The notes: generated by a model from the sequence alone, not told the origin. Shown: positions 18,206 through 27,848, counted from the stretch's first letter. The stretch is 64,000 nt of DNA from Polynucleobacter sp. MG-Unter2-18 (GCF_018687675.1 NZ_CP061302.1:942192-1006191), one strand, 5' to 3'. Made by a program: numbers and translations.

Positions 18206-19330
18206 ATGAGTCTGTCTGCTAACCGCTTTATTAGTAGGCCTATTGTGGCAACTATACACACTGATGCCTTTCGACATAATTTAGGTCGTATTCGGGAGCT
18301 TGCCCCGGAATCTAAAATCTGGTCTGTTGTGAAGGCAAAAGCCTATGGCCACAGCCTAGAAGCTGCGTTTAAGGGCTTGGAATCTACCGATGGCTTTGCC
18401 TTGCTAGATCTTGCAGATGCACAGTGGTTAAGAGACCGCGGTTGGGAGGGTCGCATCCTTCTTTTAGAGGGTCTTTTTAGTGAGCAGGAGCTTGAACGGG
18501 TAATCCAGCTGCGATGTGACCTGGTGGTTCATAGCGAGAAGCAGGTCGTATGGCTTGAAAGCCTTAAAAACCATTCAGGTCATCCAATCAATATCTTTCT
18601 GAAGCTCAATTCTGGAATGAACCGCCTTGGTTTCAGGCCAGAGGAATACCGAACTGCCTTTCATCGTTTACATGCTGCCGGATACCATCTGCATCACATG
18701 ACCCACTTTGCCAATGCAGACCAGGTTGAGGGTTCACCATCGGTTGGCGAGCAAATGGAGTGCTTCAATAAAGCGACCGAAGGGCTAGAGGCGCCATCTT
18801 CTTTGGCGAATTCTGCTGCGATCCTTTGGCATCGCAATGCTTTGGGAGACTGGATCCGTCCAGGCATTCTGCTCTACGGTGTTTCACCAACTGGGGTGCA
18901 TGCCGATATCGTTCGCTCTGAATTTCAAGCTGTGATGAGTTTGCGTAGTGAAATTATCGATATCCAAAACCTAAAAAAAGGCGATTTTGTAGGTTACGGT
19001 GGCCGCTATGAGGCTCCAGAAGATATGCGTATTGGTGTGATCGCTGGTGGCTATGCTGACGGATATCCACGTCATGCGGAAGATGGCACGCCAGTGTGGG
19101 TTGATGCCGCTGATGCTCAGGGCGATGGTGTGATTTGCCCGATTGTTGGAAGGGTCTCCATGGACATGTTGACTATCGATTTACGTGAAGCTCCTAATGC
19201 CAAAATAGGCAGTGTGGTGGAGCTTTGGGGTAATGAGGTTCCAGTCGATGATGTGGCTCAAATGAGCGGCACCATCGGTTATGAACTGATTTGCGCATTA
19301 GCGCAAAGGGTGCCGGTGCTTACTGAGTAA
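18206..19330 (+). CDS. alr: Alanine racemase
   Basis: This 374-residue PLP enzyme converts L-alanine to D-alanine for peptidoglycan. Lys43 in WSVVKAKAYGHS is the PLP lysine, and the second catalytic base is the tyrosine in GGYADGYPRH. The remaining family motifs LKLNSGMNRLGF, RPGILLYGVSP and GRVSMDMLTIDL are intact. An unusually strong ribosome binding site, AAAGGAGGG (18192-18200), precedes the ATG by 5 bases, which suggests efficient translation. It is convergent with bamD. Length and motifs are normal. Confidence 0.96.
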   Translation: MSLSANRFISRPIVATIHTDAFRHNLGRIRELAPESKIWSVVKAKAYGHSLEAAFKGLESTDGFALLDLADAQWLRDRGWEGRILLLEGLFSEQELERVIQLRCDLVVHSEKQVVWLESLKNHSGHPINIFLKLNSGMNRLGFRPEEYRTAFHRLHAAGYHLHHMTHFANADQVEGSPSVGEQMECFNKATEGLEAPSSLANSAAILWHRNALGDWIRPGILLYGVSPTGVHADIVRSEFQAVMSLRSEIIDIQNLKKGDFVGYGGRYEAPEDMRIGVIAGGYADGYPRHAEDGTPVWVDAADAQGDGVICPIVGRVSMDMLTIDLREAPNAKIGSVVELWGNEVPVDDVAQMSGTIGYELICALAQRVPVLTE

Positions 19331-19351
19331 GGCTGCCGGCTTGATTGATTC

Positions 19352-20224
19352 TTACTTATTCCAGATCTGCCACCAGCGACGCTCTTTTTGAACGCGTTGA
19401 CCGGTGACCATCATTTGGCTGTCGGGGAAATTTAGCTTAAAGACACGTGCTGCATCGTTGCTCAGATCAGTCATGCCGAGCTTCTCGTAAGACTTTGTCA
19501 GCAAGTAGAGCGCTTCTTCAACGGCTGGAGCGCGATCATAATCTCGAATCACCAACTGAGCTCGATTGGCGGAAGCTAAGTAGGCGCCGCGTTGATAGTA
19601 GAAGCGAGCCACAATCACATCTGCCTCCGCTAAGGAGTTGACGATGTAGCGCATCCGATCTAAAGAGTCGGGCGCATATTTACTATCAGGAAAACGCTCT
19701 ACAACCACCTTGAAAGATTCAAAAGCTTCTTTGGCCGCCTTTGGATCGCGCTCACTCAAATCCTGCCCTGTAAATTTACCGAGCCAACCTAAATCATCAT
19801 TAAAGCTGATTAAGCCCTTCAAGTAGTAGCCGTAATCTAAATTAGGACTGCCTTGATGCAGCTTGATAAATCGATCGATAGCAACTTGGGCTTGGGCTTG
19901 CTCTTGCGCTTTCCAGTAACAGAAAGCAGCATTAATTTGCGCCTGTTGAGAATAGGGTCCAAATGGGAAGCGACCTTCTAGCTTTTCAAAGTACTTGCCG
20001 CACTTTGCATAGTCCGCATCTTTCAGTTTCTCATTGGCTTCGGAATACAGTTTGGTTTCTGACCAAATATCAGTGTCATCCTTTTGGCCATCGCTACCCG
20101 CGCATCCACTGAGCACAAGAAAAGCAGTGCTAGCGCTAACCAGTAAAGAAATAAAGGATTTTCTGGAAGATGACCCAAGGGTAGCAGCAAGCCTTAAACT
20201 GGCGTCTGTAATAACGTCCGACAT
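19352..20224 (-). CDS. bamD: Outer membrane assembly lipoprotein BamD
   Basis: This TPR lipoprotein is an essential part of the BAM complex that inserts beta-barrel proteins into the outer membrane. The lipobox is LVLSGC, after a hydrophobic stretch (FISLLVSASTAFLVLSG). The mature part has YFEKLEGRFPFGPYSQQAQ and further TPR-like repeats. The ATG at 20224 (290 residues) is chosen because the one at 20251 overlaps the divergent rluD start. Even so, the region before the signal peptide is long (about 20 residues), so the true start is uncertain. It ends 21 bp from the convergent alr stop. Confidence 0.92.
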   Translation of the reverse strand: MSDVITDASLRLAATLGSSSRKSFISLLVSASTAFLVLSGCAGSDGQKDDTDIWSETKLYSEANEKLKDADYAKCGKYFEKLEGRFPFGPYSQQAQINAAFCYWKAQEQAQAQVAIDRFIKLHQGSPNLDYGYYLKGLISFNDDLGWLGKFTGQDLSERDPKAAKEAFESFKVVVERFPDSKYAPDSLDRMRYIVNSLAEADVIVARFYYQRGAYLASANRAQLVIRDYDRAPAVEEALYLLTKSYEKLGMTDLSNDAARVFKLNFPDSQMMVTGQRVQKERRWWQIWNK

Positions 20225-20244
20225 AACTAAAAGGCTCTTTAAGC

Positions 20245-21288
20245 GTGGCATTGCCGCATACTCCCGATTCGAATCCCATTGATTATATCGATGATGAGGA
20301 TTTCATAGCCCTAGAAGTTCCCCCTGAGGTCAATGGTGAGCGTTTGGATAAGTTTCTTGGTAGCGCTTTGCCGGATTATTCCCGTAATCGACTCAAATCC
20401 TGGGTTGAGGCTGGGGCGGTAACAGTCGATGGAAAAGTCACCAAAGTGCGTCATTTACTGCGTGGGAGCGAGAGTATTAAGGTATTCCCACAAGAAATGC
20501 CTGAACAGTTCGCTTTTTCCCCTGAAAATATTGCGCTAGATGTTGTCTATGAAGATGACTCTATTATTGTGGTCAATAAACCTGCTGGACTCGTGGTGCA
20601 TCCTGCTGCTGGTAATTGGACGGGAACCTTATTGAATGCCTTGCTTTATCACTATCCGGAGCTAAAGCAGCTTCCAAGAGCGGGAATTGTCCATCGCCTA
20701 GACAAAGACACCTCTGGATTAATGGTGGTTGCTAGAACAGATATAGCCCAAACCTCACTGGTAAGGCAACTTCAAGAGCGAACAGTGGGAAGGCGTTACC
20801 TATCGTGGGTGTGGGGTGATGCCCCTTCTCAGGGCAAGGTGCTGGCGACCGTGGGTCGAGATCAACGCGATCGACTCAAAATGGCTGCTGGTTCTGCTCA
20901 AGGTAAGCCTGCTGCCACCTTATTTCGGCGCTTGGCTAAAGGGAGCTTTACAGAAAGTTCAGTTGCTTTGCTGGAGTGCCGCTTAGAGACTGGCCGCACT
21001 CATCAAATTCGGGTTCATTTAGAGTCTTTGGGCTTCCCTCTTTTAGGTGATCCGGTTTACCGTAAGAGGACTCCTGGAGTGGCTAAATCACTGCCTTTTA
21101 ACCGCCAGGCTTTGCATGCTTATGCCTTAAGTCTGCAGCATCCGGCAACCCAGGAAATCATGACCTGGTTTAGATTGCCTCCCCAAGATTTGATTGATTT
21201 GCTGCCCTTGGTAGGAATGACTGAAGCCGACTTGCCAAAAGAAGAGGCTCTAATGGCCTCCATTAAAAATGATCAACGCGCTCAATAA
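20245..21288 (+). CDS. rluD: 23S rRNA pseudouridine synthase RluD
   Basis: This 347-residue enzyme makes pseudouridines 1911, 1915 and 1917 in helix 69 of 23S rRNA. An N-terminal S4 RNA-binding domain (about residues 28-75, with RLDKFLGSALPDYSRNRLK) precedes the RluA-type catalytic domain. The catalytic aspartate is Asp153 in HRLDKDTSGLMVVA, and LETGRTHQIRVHLESLG is typical. The start is a GTG at 20245 with an AAAGG upstream. The rluD-pgeF pair behind divergent bamD is a conserved arrangement. The last 20 bases overlap pgeF. Confidence 0.95.
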   Translation: MALPHTPDSNPIDYIDDEDFIALEVPPEVNGERLDKFLGSALPDYSRNRLKSWVEAGAVTVDGKVTKVRHLLRGSESIKVFPQEMPEQFAFSPENIALDVVYEDDSIIVVNKPAGLVVHPAAGNWTGTLLNALLYHYPELKQLPRAGIVHRLDKDTSGLMVVARTDIAQTSLVRQLQERTVGRRYLSWVWGDAPSQGKVLATVGRDQRDRLKMAAGSAQGKPAATLFRRLAKGSFTESSVALLECRLETGRTHQIRVHLESLGFPLLGDPVYRKRTPGVAKSLPFNRQALHAYALSLQHPATQEIMTWFRLPPQDLIDLLPLVGMTEADLPKEEALMASIKNDQRAQ

Positions 21289-22048
21289 GATTGAACCAAG
21301 CTGGACCGTGTCGGCGCCAATTCAGGCTTTTTGTACTACCCGACAAGGTGGCCTAAGTCAGTCACCATTTAATAGTCTGAACCTTGGACTGAACGCGGGC
21401 GACGATTCAGTAGATGTTCTTCAAAACCGCTGCATCCTGAGGTCAGAGCTTCCTGCCGAACCACTTTGGCTCAAACAGACTCATAGCGTCATAGTAAGCA
21501 CCCCGACCTCGAGGAGGGCTCTGACTAATGGGGCATTTGAGGCAGACGCTTCTGTCACCAATATTCCAAATGAGGTGCTAGCCATTCTGACTGCGGATTG
21601 CATGCCCGTTTTATTTGCCAGCAGGAGTGGTGATGTGATTGGGGCGGCTCATGCCGGTTGGCGTGGCTTGAGCGGCGGTATTCTGGAAAACACCATCGCA
21701 GAAATGGTCGCACTATCTCCAGGCCTCGCGATAAGCGATATCAGCGCATGGATGGGTCCAGCAATTGGGCCTAGCGCATTTGAAGTGGGCGATGATGTCT
21801 TGCAAGCCTTTGCTCCTCAGGGCCAAGACATACTCTCCAAAGCCTTTACTCCTATTCCCGAGAGTTCCGGGAAGTACTTGGCCGACCTCTATTTATTAGC
21901 AAGAGATCGTTTAAATATACTAGGTATAAAGCAAATCGATGGCGGTGAGTTTTGTACCGTGAATGATCCGGAGCGCTTCTTTTCATATCGCCGGGATAAA
22001 GTCACGGGACGCTTTGCCTCGCTCATCTGGATTTCAGATAAGTCTTAA
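21269..22048 (+). CDS. pgeF: Peptidoglycan editing factor / multicopper polyphenol oxidase family (YfiH)
   Basis: This 259-residue protein is of the YfiH (Cu-oxidase_4, DUF152) family. Motifs present are TRQGGLSQSPFNSLNLG at the N-terminus, ILTADCMPVLFAS, GAAHAGWRGLSGGILE, and FFSYRRDKVTGR near the C-terminus, with the metal-binding Cys and His residues intact. Members have been reported both as enzymes that correct misincorporated amino acids in peptidoglycan and as purine nucleoside phosphorylases. The gene overlaps rluD by 20 bases, which indicates translational coupling. Family is certain; physiological reaction is not. Confidence 0.9.
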   Translation: MINALNKIEPSWTVSAPIQAFCTTRQGGLSQSPFNSLNLGLNAGDDSVDVLQNRCILRSELPAEPLWLKQTHSVIVSTPTSRRALTNGAFEADASVTNIPNEVLAILTADCMPVLFASRSGDVIGAAHAGWRGLSGGILENTIAEMVALSPGLAISDISAWMGPAIGPSAFEVGDDVLQAFAPQGQDILSKAFTPIPESSGKYLADLYLLARDRLNILGIKQIDGGEFCTVNDPERFFSYRRDKVTGRFASLIWISDKS

Positions 22049-22078
22049 GTTGGGGTTATTACCAGCTTAGCTCTAGGG

Positions 22079-22103
22079 CTAGGGTTAGTGCGTATAACCC
22101 TAG
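22079..22103. other. Perfect 9-bp inverted repeat upstream of phaC
   Basis: The arms CTAGGGTTA (22079-22087) and TAACCCTAG (22095-22103) are separated by 7 bases. There is no T run on either side, so it is not an intrinsic terminator. The right arm overlaps TATAAC (22093-22098), a possible -10 hexamer, so this may be an operator for phaC. It starts 31 bases after the pgeF stop and ends 47 bases before the phaC ATG. Confidence 0.5.
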
Positions 22104-22149
22104 CAGCCCGATAGATGGAGAATGGTCTCAACAACTTTACGAGATCATT

Positions 22150-23784
22150 ATGTTTGCAGGCATGAATACCGGTGTAGCGCCATCATTGGCCCCACACCAT
22201 ATGGCGTTAATTCCTCCAGAACGCTTGGCGGAAATTCAGAAAGAATACTTCGCTGAGTTCTCTCATCTTGCAACCAATCCTGAGGCCGTCGAGGTAAAAG
22301 ATCGTCGCTTCTCCGGCAAGGCGTGGCATTCCTCATGGAGCAAGATGATTGCGGTAACCTATTTGCTGAACTCAAAACATTTGCTTGCGCTTGCTAAAGC
22401 GGTTGATGCGGATGAAAAAACCAAAACTAAGATTTTGTTCACTACAGAGCAAATGATTGATGCTTTATCACCATCAAACTTTATTGCAACCAATCCTGAA
22501 GTGCTTGAAAACATTATTAGCTCGCAAGGTCAGTCCATACAAAATGGAATTGTGAATTTGCTTGGCGACCTAAAAAAGGGGAAAGTTTCTCAGACGGATG
22601 AAAGTGCTTTTGAAGTCGGCAAGAATATTGCAACAACTTCAGGTCAAGTAGTATTTCGCAATGATCTCTTTGAATTAATTCAGTACACGCCGCTAACCGA
22701 AACGGTTTATGAGCGCCCATACTTAATGGTGCCACCTTGCATTAATAAGTACTACATTTTGGATTTGCAACCAGATAACTCGGTCGTACGTTACATGGTT
22801 GAGCAAGGTCACACCGTTTTCTTAGTCTCCTGGAAAAATCCAGATGCTTCAATGTCTAAAGTGACCTGGGATGACTACGTAGGTGATGGCGTCATTAAAG
22901 CAATAGAAGTTGTCAAGGATATTGGCGGCACAGATCAAATTAACGTACTCGGTTTTTGTGTCGGCGGCACTTTAACTTCTACTGCCTTGGCAGTATTAGC
23001 AGCTCGGAAGAAGAATTACGTCGCCAGCTTAACTTTGCTCACGACCTTGTTGGATTTTAGTGATAGCGGCATCCTAGATGTGTTCATCGATGAAGGTATG
23101 GTGAAGTTACGTGAGGGCACCATTGGTGGTGAAGGCGGTCAATTTGGAATGATGTCTGGCTTAGATTTAGGCAACACCTTTTCCTTCTTGCGCCCAAATG
23201 ACCTAGTCTGGAACTATGTTGTGGAGAATTACTTAAAAGGTAATTCGCCGCCGCCATTTGATTTGCTCTATTGGAATGGTGACTCCACTAATCTGCCCGG
23301 CCCAATGTACTGTTGGTATTTGCGTCATACCTATTTGCAAAATGAATTAATCAAACCTAGCAAGCTCACAGTCTGCGGTGAAAAAGTTGATCTAGGTAAG
23401 ATTACTGTGCCAGCCTATATCTATGCATCGCATGATGATCACATCGTTCCCTGGAAATCTGCTTACGAATCTACTCATATATTGAAGGGCAAAAATCGAT
23501 TTGTTTTGGGTGCCTCTGGACACATTGCTGGCGTGATCAATCCCCCGGCAAAGAATAAGCGTCATTATTTTGAGAACAATAAATTAGCCAAGACTGCGGA
23601 TGAGTGGTTGGCTGCAGCAAAAGACATCAAGGGTAGTTGGTGGCCCAACTACGCAAAATGGTTAGAAGAGTTTGGTGGCAAAAAAGTAAAGGCTAGCAAG
23701 ACATTTGGTAATGCACGCTACAAAAAACTAGAAGCAGCGCCTGGCAAGTACGTGAAAGAAAAAATATCCACAGCTGCTCAATAA
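22150..23784 (+). CDS. phaC: Polyhydroxyalkanoate synthase, class I
   Basis: This 544-residue alpha/beta hydrolase-fold synthase polymerises (R)-3-hydroxyacyl-CoA into storage polyester at granule surfaces. The nucleophile is Cys270 in the lipase-like box GFCVGG. The catalytic Asp is in YIYASHDDHIVPW, and the His is in GASGHIAGVINPP. The N-terminal PhaC domain (about residues 40-220) is present, and the length is slightly under the usual 560-590 residues of class I enzymes. It heads a phaC-phaB-phaR run. No phaE or phaR-subunit of class III/IV is present, consistent with class I. Confidence 0.96.
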   Translation: MFAGMNTGVAPSLAPHHMALIPPERLAEIQKEYFAEFSHLATNPEAVEVKDRRFSGKAWHSSWSKMIAVTYLLNSKHLLALAKAVDADEKTKTKILFTTEQMIDALSPSNFIATNPEVLENIISSQGQSIQNGIVNLLGDLKKGKVSQTDESAFEVGKNIATTSGQVVFRNDLFELIQYTPLTETVYERPYLMVPPCINKYYILDLQPDNSVVRYMVEQGHTVFLVSWKNPDASMSKVTWDDYVGDGVIKAIEVVKDIGGTDQINVLGFCVGGTLTSTALAVLAARKKNYVASLTLLTTLLDFSDSGILDVFIDEGMVKLREGTIGGEGGQFGMMSGLDLGNTFSFLRPNDLVWNYVVENYLKGNSPPPFDLLYWNGDSTNLPGPMYCWYLRHTYLQNELIKPSKLTVCGEKVDLGKITVPAYIYASHDDHIVPWKSAYESTHILKGKNRFVLGASGHIAGVINPPAKNKRHYFENNKLAKTADEWLAAAKDIKGSWWPNYAKWLEEFGGKKVKASKTFGNARYKKLEAAPGKYVKEKISTAAQ

Positions 23785-23805
23785 TATTTTCATAAGGGGA
23801 AATAC

Positions 23806-24546
23806 ATGTCTCAAAAGATTGCATATGTAACGGGTGGTATGGGTGGCATTGGTACGGCTATATGTCAGCGTCTTGCCAAGGATGGCTTTAAGGTCATCGC
23901 TGGTTGTGGCCCGAATTCCCCACGCAAAGATCGCTGGATTGGCGAACAAAAAGCTTTGGGTTATGACTTTATTGCTTCTGAAGGTAATGTTTCCGACTGG
24001 GATAGTACGGTTGCTGCATTCGATAAAGTCAAAGCTGAAGTAGGGCGTGTCGATGTTTTGGTGAATAACGCTGGAATTACTAAAGACAGTGTTTTCCGCA
24101 AAATGACCCCAGATCAATGGAAAGCGGTGATTGATACCAATCTCAATTCTTTATTCAATGTCACCAAACAAGTGGTCGATGGCATGGCTGATAACGGGTG
24201 GGGTCGCATTATTAATATCTCTTCTGTTAATGGTCAAAAAGGTCAGTTTGGTCAATCGAACTATTCGACAGCAAAAGCGGGTTTACATGGATTCACGATG
24301 GCTTTATCACAAGAGTTGGCCTCTAAAGGCGTCACAGTGAATACGGTTTCCCCAGGCTATATCGGCACCGATATGGTCAAGGCTATTCGTGAAGATGTGC
24401 TTGAAAAGATTGTTGCCGGTGTTCCAGTGAAGCGCTTAGGCACTCCCGAGGAGATCGCTTCGATCTGCTGTTGGATTGCCTCTGCTGACGGCGGCTACGC
24501 TACTGGCGCTGATTTCTCCTTGAATGGCGGTCTGCATACGGGCTAA
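23806..24546 (+). CDS. phaB: Acetoacetyl-CoA reductase (3-oxoacyl reductase)
   Basis: This 246-residue short-chain dehydrogenase reduces acetoacetyl-CoA with NADPH to (R)-3-hydroxybutyryl-CoA, the PHA monomer. The cofactor motif is TGGMGGIG at residues 9-16, NNAGIT is at about 85-90, and the catalytic Ser, Tyr and Lys lie in NISSVNGQ and NYSTAKAG. It starts 21 bp after phaC with an AAGGGG ribosome binding site. The PHA context separates it from the fatty-acid enzyme FabG, which has the same fold. Confidence 0.94.
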   Translation: MSQKIAYVTGGMGGIGTAICQRLAKDGFKVIAGCGPNSPRKDRWIGEQKALGYDFIASEGNVSDWDSTVAAFDKVKAEVGRVDVLVNNAGITKDSVFRKMTPDQWKAVIDTNLNSLFNVTKQVVDGMADNGWGRIINISSVNGQKGQFGQSNYSTAKAGLHGFTMALSQELASKGVTVNTVSPGYIGTDMVKAIREDVLEKIVAGVPVKRLGTPEEIASICCWIASADGGYATGADFSLNGGLHTG

Positions 24547-24662
24547 ATCTCATCAAAACTGAGTTTTTGTGGTCTCCTCATCGGCATATTTACCTTTAGC
24601 TCAAACTAGAGATAAACTATGCCGATGTTGCATTGCAGTACCAAGAGTTAGGAAAAAACTAC

Positions 24663-25223
24663 ATGGCCACACGTTCTAAAAAAGCTGGCGATAGCCGCTT
24701 AATTAAGAAGTATCCCAATCGTCGTTTATATGACACCCAAACCAGCGCCTATGTTACGTTGGCTGATATTAAAAATTTAGTGATGGCCGGTGATGCTTTT
24801 AGTGTTGTGGATGCAAAAACTGAAGATGACTTAACTCGCAATATCTTGCTACAAATTATTCTGGAAGAAGAGGCTGGCGGAGCTCCAGTTTTTTCAACTC
24901 AAATGCTTTCTCAAATTATTCGCTTTTACGGAAATTCCATGCAAGGTTTGATGGGTAGCTATCTTGAAAAAACCATGCAATCTTTTGTGGATATTCACAA
25001 TAAATTGGGTGATCAAACTGAGGGCTTAGGCGCTGGCAGCACACCTGAGGCTTGGGCAAAAATGATGAATCTTCAAAACCCAATGATGCAAGGTCTCATG
25101 GGGAACTATCTGGAGCAAAGCAAAGATCTTTTTGTGAAGATGCAAGAGCAAATGCAAAACTCCCCGAATATGTTTAGTAGCTTTCCGTTTCCTGGACAGC
25201 CTAATAAGACAGAAAAAGAATAG
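24663..25223 (+). CDS. phaR: PHA synthesis repressor PhaR
   Basis: This 186-residue protein has the N-terminal PHB accumulation regulatory DNA-binding domain ([20 protein letters not shown], residues about 14-33) and following PHB_acc repeats with [19 protein letters not shown]. PhaR binds polyester and DNA and represses phasin genes and itself until granules form. The ATG at 24663 with TTAGGA upstream is preferred over an upstream in-frame start at 24633. The C-terminus is methionine- and glutamine-rich. It is followed after 2 bases by rimO, so the two are translationally close. Confidence 0.94.
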   Translation: MATRSKKAGDSRLIKKYPNRRLYDTQTSAYVTLADIKNLVMAGDAFSVVDAKTEDDLTRNILLQIILEEEAGGAPVFSTQMLSQIIRFYGNSMQGLMGSYLEKTMQSFVDIHNKLGDQTEGLGAGSTPEAWAKMMNLQNPMMQGLMGNYLEQSKDLFVKMQEQMQNSPNMFSSFPFPGQPNKTEKE

Positions 25224-25225
25224 TC

Positions 25226-26584
25226 GTGGCAGGTAAAGTTGGTTTTGTTTCCTTAGGCTGCCCTAAGGCGCTAGTTGATTCTGAACTCATCCTCACGCAA
25301 CTCAGCGCTGAAGGTTATGAGACCGCTAAAGATTATTCTGGTGCCGATCTGGTGGTTGTGAACACCTGTGGCTTTATTGATTCTGCGGTAGAGGAAAGTC
25401 TAGCCGCGATTGGTGAAGCCTTGTCTAAGAATGGTAAGGTGATTGTGACGGGTTGCTTAGGCGCCCGCAAGAATGCAGACGGTAGCGATCTCATTCAGAG
25501 CATTCACCCCAAAGTCCTTGCTGTGACTGGGCCACATGCTACCCAAGAGGTAATGCAAGCCATTCATTTACATCTCCCAAAGCCGCATGATCCTTTTACG
25601 GATTTGCTGCCACCGATTGGCGTCAAGCTCACACCAAAACATTATGCGTACTTAAAGATATCCGAGGGTTGCAATCATCGCTGCACTTTCTGCATTATCC
25701 CAAGCATGCGTGGCGATCTAGTTTCACGTCCCATTGGTGAAGTCTTGCTTGAGGCAAAAAAACTATTTGAGTCAGGCGTCAAGGAGTTGCTAGTTGTCTC
25801 GCAAGATACGAGTGCCTATGGCGTTGATATTCAATATCGCACTGGTTTTTGGGATGGCAAACCTGTTAAGACGCGAATGTTTGATTTGGTCAATGCTTTA
25901 AATCAAATTGCAAGGGAGCATCAAGCTTGGGTGCGTTTGCATTATGTCTATCCATACCCACATGTCGATGATGTCCTGCCTTTAATGGCTGAGTTTGCTG
26001 ATCACGGTTTTGGCGTACTTCCTTATTTAGATATTCCCCTGCAACACTCGCATCCAGATGTTCTGAAGCGGATGAAACGTCCAGCTAGTGGTGAAAAGAA
26101 TTTAGAGCGCATTCAGGCATGGCGAGCTACTTGCCCTGATCTCGTCATTCGCAGCACCTTTATTGCGGGCTTCCCTGGCGAGACTGAGGAAGAGTTTTTG
26201 CACCTATTAAATTTCCTTGATGAGGCTCAGATTGATCGCGCCGGTTGTTTTGCCTATTCACCGGTGGATGGAGCGACTGCCAATACTTTGGACAATCCAG
26301 TTCCGGATGCATTGCGGGAAGAGCGTCGTGCTCGCTTTATGGCTAAAGCTGAGGAAATCTCCATTAAGCGACTTGCTAAAAAAGTAGGCAAGCGTATTCA
26401 AGTAATTATTGATCGAGTGGATGAGTCAGGTGGAGTGGGCCGAACTATTGGTGATGCCCCTGAAATCGACGGCTTGGTGAGGGTTTTACCTCCAAGCAAG
26501 CCATCCAAGCGCTATCGCGCTGGCGAAATCATCAAAGTAACGGTGATTAACTCCCAAGGGCATGACCTAATAGCCGAAACTTGA
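25226..26584 (+). CDS. rimO: Ribosomal protein S12 methylthiotransferase RimO
   Basis: This 452-residue radical-SAM enzyme adds a methylthio group to an aspartate of ribosomal protein S12. The N-terminal UPF0004 domain carries the first cluster cysteines ([28 protein letters not shown]), the radical-SAM cluster motif is CNHRCTFC, and a C-terminal TRAM domain ends the protein. The [10 protein letters not shown] motif distinguishes RimO from MiaB. The start is a GTG at 25226, 2 bases after phaR. Confidence 0.95.
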   Translation: MAGKVGFVSLGCPKALVDSELILTQLSAEGYETAKDYSGADLVVVNTCGFIDSAVEESLAAIGEALSKNGKVIVTGCLGARKNADGSDLIQSIHPKVLAVTGPHATQEVMQAIHLHLPKPHDPFTDLLPPIGVKLTPKHYAYLKISEGCNHRCTFCIIPSMRGDLVSRPIGEVLLEAKKLFESGVKELLVVSQDTSAYGVDIQYRTGFWDGKPVKTRMFDLVNALNQIAREHQAWVRLHYVYPYPHVDDVLPLMAEFADHGFGVLPYLDIPLQHSHPDVLKRMKRPASGEKNLERIQAWRATCPDLVIRSTFIAGFPGETEEEFLHLLNFLDEAQIDRAGCFAYSPVDGATANTLDNPVPDALREERRARFMAKAEEISIKRLAKKVGKRIQVIIDRVDESGGVGRTIGDAPEIDGLVRVLPPSKPSKRYRAGEIIKVTVINSQGHDLIAET

Positions 26585-26608
26585 CTATTAGAATAAAACT
26601 AGTGTTTT

Positions 26609-26645
26609 GGCCTCGTATTGAGGCCGCTATTTCGCCTAATTAGGC
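26609..26645. other. Hairpin and 12-bp palindrome upstream of the thiolase gene
   Basis: GGCCTC (26609-26614) and GAGGCC (26620-26625) form a 6-bp hairpin with a 5-base loop. Then GCCTAATTAGGC (26634-26645) is a perfect 12-bp palindrome, 18 bases before the thiolase ATG. No T run follows the hairpin closely. The palindrome could be an operator; nothing identifies the protein. Confidence 0.35.
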
Positions 26646-26663
26646 ACCGCAAAGGGGATTGTT

Positions 26664-27848
26664 ATGAGTCGTGATGTCGTCGTTTTAAGTGCCGTACGTT
26701 CTGCAATTGGCGCCTTCAATGGTTCGCTCAGCAGCCTAGAGCCAAGTGAGCTCGGCGGCATTGTGATGAAAGAGGCTGTTGCTCGCTCTGGAGTAGATCC
26801 AGCATTAATTAACTACATCACGGTAGGTAATACGATTCCGACTGATAACCGTTACGCCTATGTTGCTCGCGTAGCTTCTATTCAGGCTGGTTTGCCAATG
26901 GAATCTGTAGCGATGGCTTTGAATCGTTTATGTAGCTCTGGCTTACAAGCGATTGTGACCACAGCCCAAGCCATCATGTTGGGCGACTGCGACTACGGTG
27001 TTGGTGGTGGTGTTGAGGTGATGTCACGTGGCATGTATGGCTCACCCGCAATGCGAAGTGGTGCTCGCATGGGCGACACCAAAATGATCGACTTGATGGT
27101 GTCTGTTTTGACTGATCCATTTGGCGTTGGTCATATGGGCGTAACAGCTGAGAATTTGGTTGAAAAGTGGAAACTCACCCGTGAAGAGCAAGATGCCCTT
27201 GCAGTAGAGTCCCATCGCCGTGCAGCACATGCCATTAAAGAAGGTCGCTTCAAATCACAAATTGTTCCGATCACCATCAAAACTCGCAAGGGCGATGTGG
27301 TGTTTGACACAGACGAGCACTGCAAGCCAGATACCACGATGGAAACTTTAGGGAAGATGAAGGCGGTCTTCAAAAAAGAGGGTGGCAGTGTTACTGCAGG
27401 TAATGCATCCGGTATTAATGATGGCGCAGCATTCTTTGTGCTTGCTGAAGCGGAAGCGGCGAAGAAGGCTGGCCATAAGCCAATCGCTCGTTTAGTTTCT
27501 TATGCGATTGCTGGCGTTCCTAACCACATCATGGGTGAAGGTCCAATCCCCGCAACCAAGATTGCCCTTGAGCGCGCCGGCCTGAAATTAGATCAAATCG
27601 ATGTGATCGAATCTAACGAAGCGTTTGCTGCGCAGGCATTGGCAGTGACTAAAGGTTTGGGCTTAGATCCAGCCAAGACCAACGTCAATGGTGGAGCGAT
27701 TGCATTGGGCCACCCAATTGGTTGCTCTGGTGCTGCGATTGCCACTAAAGCCATCCATGAATTACATCGGGTTCAAGGTAAATATGCTTTAGTCACCATG
27801 TGTATTGGTGGCGGCCAGGGTATCGCAACTATTTTTGAGCGCCTTTAA
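26664..27848 (+). CDS. phaA: Acetyl-CoA acetyltransferase (beta-ketothiolase)
   Basis: This 394-residue thiolase condenses two acetyl-CoA into acetoacetyl-CoA, the first step to polyhydroxybutyrate, or works in reverse in fatty-acid degradation. The acylated cysteine is in ALNRLCSSGLQAI (about residue 90), and the other catalytic residues are in GGAIALGHPIGCSG and the C-terminal MCIGGGQGIA. An AAAGGGG ribosome binding site precedes the ATG. It lies just behind the PHA genes and rimO, which favours a role in PHA supply. BktB-type (broader chain length) is an equal alternative, so the symbol is tentative. It overlaps the convergent serB by 4 bases. Confidence 0.88.
   Translation: MSRDVVVLSAVRSAIGAFNGSLSSLEPSELGGIVMKEAVARSGVDPALINYITVGNTIPTDNRYAYVARVASIQAGLPMESVAMALNRLCSSGLQAIVTTAQAIMLGDCDYGVGGGVEVMSRGMYGSPAMRSGARMGDTKMIDLMVSVLTDPFGVGHMGVTAENLVEKWKLTREEQDALAVESHRRAAHAIKEGRFKSQIVPITIKTRKGDVVFDTDEHCKPDTTMETLGKMKAVFKKEGGSVTAGNASGINDGAAFFVLAEAEAAKKAGHKPIARLVSYAIAGVPNHIMGEGPIPATKIALERAGLKLDQIDVIESNEAFAAQALAVTKGLGLDPAKTNVNGGAIALGHPIGCSGAAIATKAIHELHRVQGKYALVTMCIGGGQGIATIFERL

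Noticed and set aside
22079..22103. The phaC-upstream hairpin as a pgeF terminator
   Set aside because: No T run follows the stem on either strand, so an intrinsic terminator is not supported. It is kept as an operator candidate.
24547..24662. Terminator after phaB (CTCA...TGAG followed by T's)
   Set aside because: The stem is only 4 bp, so the signal is too weak to list.
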